Part shown: in pieces, positions 32,442-42,478 of the stretch | Numbering within the stretch: the first letter of the stretch is position 1 | How the letters are laid out: each line of letters opens with the position of its first letter | Assembly: GCA_963693285.1 (NCBI GenBank) | Contig: OY848920.1 | Span: 1,056,501-1,120,500 of the forward strand | Length of the DNA: 64,000 nt | Direction: 5' to 3' | From: Xestospongia muta | Taxonomy: Eukaryota > Porifera > Demospongiae > Haplosclerida > Petrosiidae | Notes under the pieces: generated by a model | The model's database searches: none | Seen by the model: the letters and a program-made list of their open reading frames with translations, nothing else | Told to the model about the DNA's origin: nothing | Program-made: the position numbers and the translations under genes

Positions 32442-34145
32442 ATGAATAAATACACTACTGAAATTAAAGGACGGTTGATGAACCTACAAAGTTGGATTCT
32501 CGTCTTTGACTCCATTGTGGCAAGTTCTGCTATTGAGCTTGGTTTCAGTAACATACTGTCACTAAGCACAACTGCTGAAAGGTCATGTTCAGATCCAGTA
32601 ACTACTATTAATAGTGATCACCTGTTCATCACATCTACTTTACAATTTATTATATTTACTGTTCTCTATCCCTTTACTGGCTGGTTAGCTGATACAAAAA
32701 TTGGTCGTGAGAAAGCAATTCACTTAAGTCTGTGGTCCTGTTGGTTTGGAGCTGTCCTTCAAGTCATCAGTTACTGTATTCAATATGGGACATGTGGATT
32801 ACCAGTTAATATAGCCAAATACGGAATATCAGGAGTGGCTTTGGTGATGATAATAATCGGAACAGCTGGTCTAAACACTAATATCCCCCCATATGGAATA
32901 GATCAGCTGTATGAAAAACCAAACACACACTCTAGGGCTTTTATTCACTGGATTGTCTGGGGAACATACGTTGATTACTCTTGTAGTTATATTGCATTTG
33001 TTCCTCAATCAATTTACAATCCTGTTTTACTAATGATAACGGCCATGTTGATACTTCTTGTGAACTCAATAGCATTGCTACTTCATGCATGGTTTAATCA
33101 CAGGTTTGAACTAAGTGGAGTGTTAAAGAAAAACCCTTATAAACTGGTGTGCCAAGTCCTCAAGTATGCCTTTCAACACAAGTTCCCAGAAAACAGAAGT
33201 GCTCTGACCTACTGGGAAGACAAGACACCAAGTCGAATTAGTTTAGGTAAGAAAAAATATGGCGGACCGTTTACAGAAGGTGATGTTGAGGACACAAAAA
33301 CATTCTGGAGAATTCTTATTGTTCTTCTTAGCACATTTGGTTTCTTCATAGGATTATATTACACTGTGCTTGGTACATTACAGTATGCAAACTCTTATAT
33401 GGGCGCAACTGAACTAAATGGGTATATGTCATATGTAGTATGGAGTTCTTTCCAGGAAGTCACTATTATATTAGTGCCACTAGTGGAATTTGTGATTATA
33501 CCTCTATTTCCAAAAATAGAGTACTTTATTCTCAACCCTCTTAGAGGATTAGGTGTTACACACATATTAATGATACTTACATTAATATCAATGCTTGTTA
33601 TTGATATAGTTGGACACTTTGTCACTGATTATGATGTAGGTTGCTTTCTTTCTGTAAGTCCTCAATATAAACAACTAGACATGTCCTATCTTTACTATAT
33701 CATTCCATTTTTAATTTCAAGTTTACTTGGTGGACTCAGTACAATCTTCATTTTAGAATTTATATGTAGTCAAGCACCTGTTAATATGAGTGGTATGTTA
33801 ACAGGTATATTCTGGTTAATACGTGGTGTATATGTTAATACTGGAGCACTCTTACTAATTCCATTCAATTATTTGGATACAAATGGTCCTGGTAAGATTT
33901 CTTGTAGTTTTTGGAGTCTTTTAATTCAGTTGTTTATATGTGTGTTTGGATTTATAGTTTATGTTGTTATTTCAAAAAGGTACAAGCAAAGAAAGAGAGA
34001 GGAGAATTATGATATTTACATGAGGAATGTACTCGAAGATAATTACATAAGAAAATTTAATGAGATAGGTACCAAAGATGACTCAGATGAAGTGTTTGTT
34101 ATTGAAAGCTTACGTTCTCCATATATCTCAGCAGAAAAAAGCTAA
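32442..34145 (+). CDS. POT/PTR (SLC15-like) transporter, group Y, intact
   Basis: The only undamaged group Y gene: 567 residues from the ATG at 32442 (MNKYTTEIKGR). An upstream TTG at 32427 is in frame but not homologous. Motifs in order: TM1 with AIELGFSNIL, GWLADTKIGREKAIHL, GISGVALVMIIIG, GIDQLYEK (Ile for the usual Leu), LKKNPYKLVCQVLKYA with the correct frame at the position broken in its sisters, PSRISLGKKKYGGPF, EDTKTFWRI, LEFICSQAPVNMSGMLTG, and a KRYKQRKREENYD tail. The last ~115 bp of TM12 and tail coding are nearly identical to the other Y genes although upstream parts are well diverged, which suggests gene conversion. Predicted 12-TM carrier. Confidence 0.88.
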   Translation: MNKYTTEIKGRLMNLQSWILVFDSIVASSAIELGFSNILSLSTTAERSCSDPVTTINSDHLFITSTLQFIIFTVLYPFTGWLADTKIGREKAIHLSLWSCWFGAVLQVISYCIQYGTCGLPVNIAKYGISGVALVMIIIGTAGLNTNIPPYGIDQLYEKPNTHSRAFIHWIVWGTYVDYSCSYIAFVPQSIYNPVLLMITAMLILLVNSIALLLHAWFNHRFELSGVLKKNPYKLVCQVLKYAFQHKFPENRSALTYWEDKTPSRISLGKKKYGGPFTEGDVEDTKTFWRILIVLLSTFGFFIGLYYTVLGTLQYANSYMGATELNGYMSYVVWSSFQEVTIILVPLVEFVIIPLFPKIEYFILNPLRGLGVTHILMILTLISMLVIDIVGHFVTDYDVGCFLSVSPQYKQLDMSYLYYIIPFLISSLLGGLSTIFILEFICSQAPVNMSGMLTGIFWLIRGVYVNTGALLLIPFNYLDTNGPGKISCSFWSLLIQLFICVFGFIVYVVISKRYKQRKREENYDIYMRNVLEDNYIRKFNEIGTKDDSDEVFVIESLRSPYISAEKS

Positions 34146-34505
34146 TTTAATAATTAGACATTTTTCATATCTAACTTCAATAATCTTATTAAGCATAGTG
34201 TAGATCATACACCATTATTACTGTTGTGATTTTAAGAATTATTTCATACACCATTAATACCACTTTCATTTTAAGAAATAATTTTGTAATGTCTTTTTTG
34301 TTGTTGTGCCATTTTATTAACACTTTGTCATACATGTGGAGATTCTCATAGTCATAGTTACTGTTATATAGGAGCTGTATTTATCAGCTCCTTTTTTGTT
34401 GAATTATATAGTAAGGTAAGGTCAAAGTTTAAGCTAAATATAGAAAGTGCTTATTCACATTATATATACTGCTGTTATGTGTACATATTCAAGTATTTGG
34501 ATGTA

Positions 34506-34544
<39 letters not shown>

Positions 34545-34909
34545 GATTGTTTGAATGATGTTAAAGTTTTAGTTGTTTGATTCCAAAGTTATAACTCCAT
34601 GATCCATTTCCATAAAAACAATAAAAGCTACTTTTTCTCCATTTCTTAGTCAAGAACATTATTGTTGATTCAGTTGTTTATTTTGGCAAGGTTTGTTAAT
34701 TGTAATGTTGATGAATAATACAACAAAACAATGCATGTATTGGCAGAGTAGCCAAGTTCGCAAAACAAAAACATATTATATCAATGTTTGTGATGAAATA
34801 AAATCGATAAGCATCATATACAAAAGTACAGGCTTAAATTTACAAAATACAATAAGCTACCAAATTTTATAGACAGATGCTACCTAAAATTATATACATC
34901 ATAAAGACG
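34146..34909. other. Convergent intergenic region
   Basis: 3' ends of the plus gene (34145) and the minus gene (34910) face each other. Contains the Y 3' module near 34350 and a (TA)n microsatellite. No gene. Confidence 0.6.
34510..34539. repeat. (TA)n microsatellite
   Basis: About 15 TA units in a row. Confidence 0.9.
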
Positions 34910-36595
34910 TTAATTTTTTTGTAGAAGCTCCCTCTCATATATTTCCTCTATGACAGTGTTAGGATTGTAAGTTTCCTGTCTCATCCTCTTCTTATACCTT
35001 CTGGCTGTCTTATAATATACACCAAACCCAATTAGAGAGATACTTAGTAATAAAATAAGCAACCAAAAGGTACAAGATAGCTTACTGGGACCATCAAAAT
35101 GAGTTAATGAAAAAAGTAGTTTTAGTAATCCTCCGATACTGAAGTAAAAAGTTGATAAAGTCATGTAGACTGCTGTCAGTAGACCACTCATATTTTGAGG
35201 TGCTTGACTACATATAAACTCGTAGACATGGACATTGATCATAACGCTACAAAAAGCCATAAAAATGAATGGTATGATGTACACAATATAAGGTGTGTTC
35301 AGGTCCACTGTGTTTTGTGAATTGCTGAAGGGACACGTTACATGCCGTGATGTTGTAAAGTGACTACTCACATCGATAAGAAGCATTGATAGCATAGTTA
35401 ACAAGAGTAGAATATATGCTACACCTATGCCTCTAAGTGGGTTAAGAAGAAAATATTCTATCTTTGGATACAAAGGTATAATAACTAACTCAAGTAATGG
35501 AATAATCAATAAAGCTCCTGAAAAGAAAAAGTTATACAAGACAACAGGAGCATCGCCCAATCCCCCTTGAAATGGTTCCATGAATGATGTCATATCCATT
35601 ATTGCTAGAAAGTAAGATATGTAGAAACCAAATGTTGATAACAACAAACAGACTATCCTCCAAAATGTCTTAGTACTTTCTACTTCATCTTCCTTAAATG
35701 GTCCACCATATTTTTCCTTAGCTAAGTTGACACCAGTTGGTATTTCATCTTCCCAATAGGTGAAGGCACTCCTATTTTCAGGTGCTTTATGCTGTCGAGC
35801 ATAAAGTAAGACTTTATAAATCAACAAATATGGGTTTTTAGCAAGCTTCCTACTAACTTCAAAATGGTGGCGTAAACAAATTGTGACAATAAGAGTTAAG
35901 GAAAAAAAGGCAAATATTATTATGGATATTAACAGGTTTGATATAAAATAATCATTAGACAGGGAGGTTGCTGTAACATAATACAAAAGATAACGTATAT
36001 TTAACCCCCACACTAGCCAGTGTACAAATGTTCTTATTTGAGCACTAGAGTGATCCTTCAACTGGTCCAATGCATATGCTAGTACATTGGTATAAAAGGC
36101 AACCACACCCAATACTATTAACAAGAATGCTACACCTGAAATCCCATATTTCGCTATGTTAACTGGTAGTCCACATGTCCCATATTGAATACAGTAACTG
36201 ATGACTTGAAGGAGAGTACCAAACCAACAGGACCACAAGCTTAAATTGATGGCTCTCTCACGACCAATCTTTATATCAGCTAACCAACCAAATAAAGGTG
36301 CTACCAAATTAAATAGCATGCCAGGAGCAAGAAAATTAGTTATTGTCATTTTATCTGGCTCCACAGCCCAACAAGATGAAAGGTTAGGTCTTGAAAAAGC
36401 TTGATCCACAATATCAAATCCTAGTTCAAGGCATAGACCCATCATAGCGGCATACAAAACAAGTAACCAACAAGGAATTGTAATACTACGGTTCTTGAGT
36501 TCTTTTAGGTAGTTAGAAAATCGAGTCTTGCATGACTGTTTTCCGCCGTTATAATCATCAACCAAACTAAGAAGAGGCTGCCTTTCCTGCTCCAT
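34910..36595 (-). CDS. POT/PTR (SLC15A4-like) transporter with N-terminal dileucine signal
   Basis: 561 residues from the ATG at 36595, which has a good context (AAAATGG); an in-frame ATG at 36622 would add nine residues. The protein opens MEQERQPLLSL: E4-R-Q-P-L8-L9 fits the acidic dileucine sorting signal [DE]xxxL[LI]. Human SLC15A4 (PHT1) has a very similar ER-x-PLL near its N-terminus, which directs it to endolysosomes. It then follows the family plan: TM1 about 41-62 (CLELGFDIV), GWLADIKIGRERAIN 103-117, LDQL after TM4, NPYLLIYKVLLYARQHK, KYGGPFKEDEVESTKTFWR, YEFICSQAPQNMSGLLTAVY. A divergent single-copy gene. Likely a lysosomal or endosomal peptide/histidine exporter by analogy; this is inference. 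Confidence 0.87.
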   Translation of the reverse strand: MEQERQPLLSLVDDYNGGKQSCKTRFSNYLKELKNRSITIPCWLLVLYAAMMGLCLELGFDIVDQAFSRPNLSSCWAVEPDKMTITNFLAPGMLFNLVAPLFGWLADIKIGRERAINLSLWSCWFGTLLQVISYCIQYGTCGLPVNIAKYGISGVAFLLIVLGVVAFYTNVLAYALDQLKDHSSAQIRTFVHWLVWGLNIRYLLYYVTATSLSNDYFISNLLISIIIFAFFSLTLIVTICLRHHFEVSRKLAKNPYLLIYKVLLYARQHKAPENRSAFTYWEDEIPTGVNLAKEKYGGPFKEDEVESTKTFWRIVCLLLSTFGFYISYFLAIMDMTSFMEPFQGGLGDAPVVLYNFFFSGALLIIPLLELVIIPLYPKIEYFLLNPLRGIGVAYILLLLTMLSMLLIDVSSHFTTSRHVTCPFSNSQNTVDLNTPYIVYIIPFIFMAFCSVMINVHVYEFICSQAPQNMSGLLTAVYMTLSTFYFSIGGLLKLLFSLTHFDGPSKLSCTFWLLILLLSISLIGFGVYYKTARRYKKRMRQETYNPNTVIEEIYERELLQKN

Positions 36596-37089
36596 TTTAG
36601 ACCTAGTAGTCACTATTATCATAAACAGGTGTTGTATATACAATGGCCTTATATGGCTAAGTATTTCATAACTAGGTTTATTAATATATCCTAATACTAT
36701 TTTAACTCACAAACAACCATCTTATAATTTTGAGACAAAAAATCAGTAACACTGACAATGAAACAATGTTGAATCAAAAGCTGATATACCTAGGTAACAT
36801 TTTACAATGCACTTTACATTATCTTTAAATTGACATACAGGTTGTAGCTTACATCATCTTAAATTGATGTACAGGTTTTCTGTGTATTTTAGCTTATTCC
36901 ATTTACCCTCATTGTTACTTTAACTGAAAGTAAATGTTTGCTGTTGTTTTGTGCTTCAATAATAACTTATATTTGCCTACAGCAATCAGTACTTCACACA
37001 CACACACACACTAAATATTTAATCCACAAACTATATAATAATTATTTACTGAGACAAAAAATTGATAACAATAAAAAATAAATGTTATA
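36596..37089. other. Intergenic spacer
   Basis: Non-coding, with a paired direct repeat (TTACATTATCTTAAATTGA-like at 36817 and 36850) and an (AC)n run at 36995-37011. Probably the promoter of the 36595 gene and the 3' end of the previous one. Confidence 0.5.
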
Positions 37090-38754
37090 TCAAGAACAGT
37101 GGATATACCTAGTAGAAGATTTATTAGCACTTTCTTCAGCATCCAATGCCTCTATAAAAATGTTTTCAATCACGATTCTCATGCTAGCATCATAATTGCT
37201 TTCTCTTTGTCTTAGCTTGTAGCATCGTGAAACATAACCGTACACAATTAGACCAATTATACATATAATAAATTGAATTGAAAGGCTCCAAAAACTACAA
37301 GACAGTTTACTTGAACCATTAATGTCGGAAAAGAAAAAAGGGAGAAACAGTAGTGAACCGATATTTATGTACACACCACGAATAAACCAGAACATACCTG
37401 TTAGCATACCACTCATATTAACAGGTGCTTGACTACATATAAATTCTAAAATGAAGATATAGCTGAGTCCGTCAACTAAACTTGAAAGTAAAAAGGGAAT
37501 AGTGTAATAAAGATAAGATATGTCAAGTTGTTTATGTTGAGAACTCACAGAAAGGAAGCAACCTACATCATAATGAGAGACAAAATGTCCAACTATATCA
37601 ATAACAAGCATTGATATTAATGAGAGTATCATTAATACGTATACAGCACCTAATCCTTTGAGTGGATTAAGAAGAAAGAACTCAATTTTTGGAAAGAGAG
37701 GTATAATTACGAGTTCTACTAGAGGTATCATTATCACAATGATTTCATCAAATGAACTCCATAACACATATGACCCATAACCATTGAGTGTAGATGTAGC
37801 TCCTTTTAATGAGTCAGTGTATTTTAAAACTCCTAAAATTGTGTGATAATATACAATAAAAAAACCAACTGTGCTAAGAAAAAAGGCCACAATCCTCCAA
37901 AATGTTTTTGTATCTTCTACTTCACTTTCACTAAAACATCCACCATACTTCTGTTTGCCTAGATCAATCCTACTTGGTGCTACAGTTTCCCAGTAAGTTA
38001 GAGCACTCCTGTTCTCTGAAATCTTATGTTGCCAGGCATATTTCAGTACTTGATAGATCATTTTGTATGGATTTTTCTTCAGAATAATACTTGGCTTAAA
38101 CTTATAATTTAAACAGGAATGAAGACATAGTGCAATGGAAGAAACTAAAAAAATAATTAATCCAGTAATAAGCAATAATGTACCATCATAAATGGACCTC
38201 TCAACAAATGCTATGTAGCCGGTGAGATATCCAACAAATAATCCCCATACCATCCAGTGAACGAAAGCCCTAGAATGAGTGTTTGATTTATCATACAACT
38301 GATCTAAACCTAATGGAGGAATATTGGTAAAAAGACCTGCTGTACCGAACATTAATAGCAACAGTGATATTCCTGATATTCCATATTTAGCTATATTAAC
38401 TGGTAGTCCACATGTCCCATATTGAATACAGTAACTGATGACTTGAAGAAGAGTGCCTAACCAACAAGACCACAGACTTAAGTGAATAGCTTTCTCGCGA
38501 CCAATTTTTGTATCAGCTAGCCAGCCAGTCAAGGGAAATAGTGTTACAAGCAAAAAATACTGTATAGTTGATGTTAGGAGTCTGCTGCTGGATTGAATAG
38601 AAGGAGTGATATGTTGACAAGACAATTCAGGTCTTGTGCTTATAGAGAAGACAATATTAAATTCAAGTTGTGTGCAAGCACCAGTTACAATGGAATAAAA
38701 AACCAGTAGCCATGCTGGTAAATTCATAGCACGATTCTTTAGGTCATATTTCAT
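37090..38754 (-). CDS. POT/PTR (SLC15-like) transporter, singleton
   Basis: 554 residues from the ATG at 38754 (MKYDLKNRAMNLPAWLL); the frame extends upstream only through a GTG. Short N-tail, TM1 with CTQLEFNIVF, GWLADTKIGREKAIHL (77-92), GISGISLLLLMFG, GLDQLYDKSNTHSRAF, KKNPYKMIYQVLKYAWQHK, PSRIDLGKQKYGGCF (Cys where most have Pro), EDTKTFWRI, LEFICSQAPVNMSGMLTGMFW. The C-tail SRCYKLRQRESNYD replaces the usual KRYK. The TM9-TM10 region resembles the intact Y gene (HFVSHYDVGCFLSVS) more than group X. Intact, single copy. Confidence 0.88.
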   Translation of the reverse strand: MKYDLKNRAMNLPAWLLVFYSIVTGACTQLEFNIVFSISTRPELSCQHITPSIQSSSRLLTSTIQYFLLVTLFPLTGWLADTKIGREKAIHLSLWSCWLGTLLQVISYCIQYGTCGLPVNIAKYGISGISLLLLMFGTAGLFTNIPPLGLDQLYDKSNTHSRAFVHWMVWGLFVGYLTGYIAFVERSIYDGTLLLITGLIIFLVSSIALCLHSCLNYKFKPSIILKKNPYKMIYQVLKYAWQHKISENRSALTYWETVAPSRIDLGKQKYGGCFSESEVEDTKTFWRIVAFFLSTVGFFIVYYHTILGVLKYTDSLKGATSTLNGYGSYVLWSSFDEIIVIMIPLVELVIIPLFPKIEFFLLNPLKGLGAVYVLMILSLISMLVIDIVGHFVSHYDVGCFLSVSSQHKQLDISYLYYTIPFLLSSLVDGLSYIFILEFICSQAPVNMSGMLTGMFWFIRGVYINIGSLLFLPFFFSDINGSSKLSCSFWSLSIQFIICIIGLIVYGYVSRCYKLRQRESNYDASMRIVIENIFIEALDAEESANKSSTRYIHCS

Positions 38755-39664
38755 CTTGGTGACTTTCACTGATTGTTAATGAAAACATTAACTGTATATA
38801 CTGTCTGTATAGAAGTGTAATGAACTAGTGTAGGTTTTTTGTTTTTTTTTTGTTTAAAATAAATGATTATGCAATTTAATTGCTTTCAATGTATGACTGT
38901 AAAAACATTCATCATAAAGTATAAACACCATGTTCATACAGTGTGTCATAGTGTGTCCTTAAATAGAGTATAGATAAGCACAAAATGGAATTTGTGTGCT
39001 CGTGTTTAGGACATAAATAGTTTGAAAATAAAGATATATAAATAAGATGATCCAATTGAGTGCTACACTACTGCTCATGGACTTACGCCTCATTATGATA
39101 ATTACCTACATTAAGTAAGTTATTAGTTATGTGAGATAATTCAATTATACAGACAAACTACTTGGCTCATGTTATATTCACAGGTGTTACTTAAGGTTCA
39201 TAGACAACAGAGGCTACATTCTTGTATTTTATTTTCTTGAATATAGACCTGAACGTCTATATCTTTTCCAAACATTTTGGCCAATCCTCTAGACAGGGAA
39301 GACCTCTACACGAAGTAGGTTTTTATCTTACAGTAGCTTAGTGTGATATTTCTTTAAATAGTTGACAGGTGTAAGTTTGAAAGAAACAAAGACTAACTTT
39401 CACTTGGACATTTTGAAACATAAAAAACAGGAGTAACACGAGTACATATATCTTAGCTAGATGAGTGAAAGGTGTGGTCAATAGGTTTCAATTTGAGACC
39501 AGACTTCTATTCACTATTTGGCTCAGATTACACAGGTTTCAATTCAAGACCAGTCCTCTAGATTTATTTTAAAGGAATATGGTACGTATGACATTAAACG
39601 ATTAAATTAACTGAAATAAAAAGTTAAATTATAATAACACATTTGATCACATGAAGTGCCTAAC
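38755..39664. other. Intergenic spacer
   Basis: AT-rich and non-coding. It holds a loose direct repeat, GGTTTCAATTTGAGACCAGA (39484) and GGTTTCAATTCAAGACCAGT (39535). No gene or RNA recognised. Confidence 0.5.
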
Positions 39665-41458
39665 TTATTTATTGTCCAATAGAGGTACAAAAGAGTCTTC
39701 AATATCAAAAGCTGATATTGATACAATTTCATTTACAGAGTGTCTACCTTCAGTATTTAATATTTTATCATAGTATTGAGTTACGACAGAGGTCACATGA
39801 TACTCTTCCCCTCTCTTCCTCCTTTTGTATCGCCTGGAAACCAAAAGATTTACAACAACTCCAACTCCACAAATGGAGACTTGAATGAGTAGAATCCAGA
39901 ACGTGCAGGTCAATTTCCCAGGAGCAGAAATGTCAACACCAGGAATCGACGTAGGTAATTGTATTAAAGCACCAATGTTAAGATAAAAGGCCCGTACAAA
40001 CCAGAACACTCCTAAAAGCATACCACCCATGTTGATAGGTGCTTGACAGCAGATAAATTCCAGAGCGTACAAGTAACTAAAAAAATCAGCTAAACCAGTG
40101 AAAAAAAGTGGTATAGTATACAATGTATAAGGCAAGCTTATTGTGCTTGAAGTATCAAAGCAGGTGAGGTCTTGAGTAGTTACAAGATGGCCGACAGTGT
40201 CAATGGTAAATATACAACTAAGTCCAACAAAAAGAAATATGTAGACTGTATTAAGGCCTCTCAATGGATTGAGAAGAAAGTAATCCAGTTTAGGAAAAAG
40301 TGGCAGTATTACTAGCTCTAGCAGAGGTACCAATAAGAACCCTTGCTGATCGAATACTTTATATATAACTAGAGCGCCATACCCATAAAAACTAGTTGTT
40401 GCCCCGTCCATTTGATCAATAAATTGAAAAATGCCATTCACAATAACATAGTAAGGAATATAGAACCCAAAGAATGAAATAAAAATAACTACAATGCGCC
40501 AAAACGTTTTCACATCCTCTGGTTGTTCATCATCAAATGGTCCACCATATTTTGCCTTACCTAAGTCAATACGACTAGGAAGTTCATTTTCCCAGTATGT
40601 AAGAGCACTTCGTTGTTCAGGTACTTTGTGGTGATAAGCATACTTCATAACTTCATACACAGTTTTATAGGGGTTTTGTCGCAATGGAGTACTCGACTCA
40701 TATTCAAATGTGTCTTGTAACAATATGTTCATACAATTTGCAATAGTGACAATAGTAAAAATGACAATGGCTGATGTTAAAAGAAACGTAGGATCATAAA
40801 TGGTCTCAGGTAAAAAGGCTAAATAATCTGTGAAGAATCCAACAAACATTCCCCAAACTAACCAATGTACAAACCCCCTCACTTGTGATGTAGAAGCTTC
40901 TGGTAGTTGATCCAATCCAAATGACAACATATTAGCATAAAAACCAGCATTTCCAAGAACAATCAACATCAATGCCACACCAGATATACCATATTTAGCT
41001 ATGTTGACTGGCAGTCCACAAGTGCTGTATTGAATGCAGTAACTAATCATCTGAAAGAGTGTCCCAAACCAACTCAACCATAAACTCAGGTTTATAGCCT
41101 TTCTTCTCCCTATTTTAGTATCAGCTAACCATCCCATAATTGGAAAAGCAATAAAGAAAAGAATATTTTGTATGAATATAGGCACTTGTGTGGCAGCTAC
41201 TGATGAACTCTGAGGGCTTGGAAAATAACAAGATTGTTCTTCAGGATTGGTAGCCATTGCAAATGCAATATTGAATCCAATGTCCATTGAGAAGTCCACA
41301 GCCATGGCATAGAAGACGACTAGTCCTGCTGGAAAATTCAAAGCCCTTCCTTTCACTTCATTTATATATTTGGTCCAGAGAGAATGATTTGAGTTCCGTT
41401 TGTGAGATGAAGTCACTGTCTGTTCAGTGTTTATGGAGGGAGCCTCAGGATCCATCAT
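39665..41458 (-). CDS. POT/PTR (SLC15-like) transporter, singleton with long tails
   Basis: 597 residues from the ATG at 41458 (MMDPEAPSIN; the second Met at 41455 is equally possible). The longest member: a 40-residue hydrophilic N-tail rich in Ser/Thr, and a C-tail ending DSFVPLLDNK. The tail has LL after acidic residues but not in exact [DE]xxxLL spacing. TM1 carries SMDIGFNIAF; GWLADTKIGRRKAINL has RRK where others have REK or RER; GLDQLPEAS; NPYKTVYEVMKYAYHHK; PSRIDLGKAKYGGPFDDEQPEDVKTFWR; LEFICCQAPINMGGMLLG. Intact and single copy. CRE-like palindromes lie just upstream (41509-41627). Confidence 0.88.
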   Translation of the reverse strand: MMDPEAPSINTEQTVTSSHKRNSNHSLWTKYINEVKGRALNFPAGLVVFYAMAVDFSMDIGFNIAFAMATNPEEQSCYFPSPQSSSVAATQVPIFIQNILFFIAFPIMGWLADTKIGRRKAINLSLWLSWFGTLFQMISYCIQYSTCGLPVNIAKYGISGVALMLIVLGNAGFYANMLSFGLDQLPEASTSQVRGFVHWLVWGMFVGFFTDYLAFLPETIYDPTFLLTSAIVIFTIVTIANCMNILLQDTFEYESSTPLRQNPYKTVYEVMKYAYHHKVPEQRSALTYWENELPSRIDLGKAKYGGPFDDEQPEDVKTFWRIVVIFISFFGFYIPYYVIVNGIFQFIDQMDGATTSFYGYGALVIYKVFDQQGFLLVPLLELVILPLFPKLDYFLLNPLRGLNTVYIFLFVGLSCIFTIDTVGHLVTTQDLTCFDTSSTISLPYTLYTIPLFFTGLADFFSYLYALEFICCQAPINMGGMLLGVFWFVRAFYLNIGALIQLPTSIPGVDISAPGKLTCTFWILLIQVSICGVGVVVNLLVSRRYKRRKRGEEYHVTSVVTQYYDKILNTEGRHSVNEIVSISAFDIEDSFVPLLDNK

Positions 41459-42478
41459 ATCCAATAACTTAAAAAGGCAATGTAGGGTGGGTTTTGGTTA
41501 ACTTGACTATGATGACATCATAATGAAATGACACATAGTGATGTCATCATATATGATGACATCAGCTAAACCCTAAACCAAACCTAACATTATTTACTCT
41601 ATAACACATACTATAGTGATGTCATCATAGGACAAGTTATTACATCATCAGTCAAGTTCCACCAAGAAGCACCCGCAATATAGTAGCAGAGAGACCAGTA
41701 GCCTTTAGGTCATACATATCCTGATATAGCATCTATAAATTGCTTTGTACTGTTGTGATAGGAATTGTATTTGAACCTATTGACACTACCTTGTCTAAAC
41801 TGAACTCAAAGGTGATAACCATGCACAGAGCACATGACATCTAAAGACAATTACTACATTTGCAGTTAATTAATATTAATGTTAATTGGACTCTCAATGT
41901 TTCATGAAATGACAAGATAACAATCCATGTGCATAACTTAATTGCATCACATAGATAAAGTTAAGGTGTTAGGTCAATTTATTAGTATCATACAATGTCT
42001 TAACTTTGTTATTGCTTGTTCTAATTCAACAACTGCCTAAGCAGTCTTAAGTACATATATTATAATATCATCATGGTTGTTAGGGTTAACTGAGAATTAA
42101 TACATAGTTTGCATATCAAGTTAAACAATGTAAAATACATCAATCGACAAATTTTCAACAGCAAAAGGTGACTGATTAAGATATTAAATTCACATAGCAG
42201 AATGTCCACTACAACAGTAGCAGTCATATAAGTCAATAAATTAATTAAAATTACTCAAAAATTACTGCTCACCAATTTATCTCGAGACTGATGAACAAAC
42301 GATAATTATCATTATTATCCACAGAACATCATAGCAAATGATTGTACAACTTTGGAATGCTTAGATCAATTTATTCATTAAATATTAGTAAAAAGGTTAT
42401 ACACTTAACAAATATACTTTAATATAAGGACACAATACTCATATTATAGTATGTCCTTTAATACATATAATTACATTG
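41459..42478. other. Intergenic region with upstream palindromes
   Basis: The part next to the 41458 start has three GATGTCATCA-type sites (listed separately). The rest is AT-rich with no recognised feature. Confidence 0.5.
41509..41627 (-). promoter_or_regulatory. Cluster of bZIP/CRE-like palindromic sites
   Basis: ATGATGACATCAT at 41509-41521, a perfect 26-bp palindrome built from TGATGTCATCA and its reverse complement at 41539-41564, and TGATGTCATCA again at 41617-41627. They lie 50-170 bp upstream of the ATG at 41458. TGATGTCA differs from the CREB/ATF site TGACGTCA by one base; binding is inference. Confidence 0.5.

Noticed and set aside
36995..37011. (AC)n run as Z-DNA or regulatory element
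   Set aside because: Only about eight units; an ordinary microsatellite.
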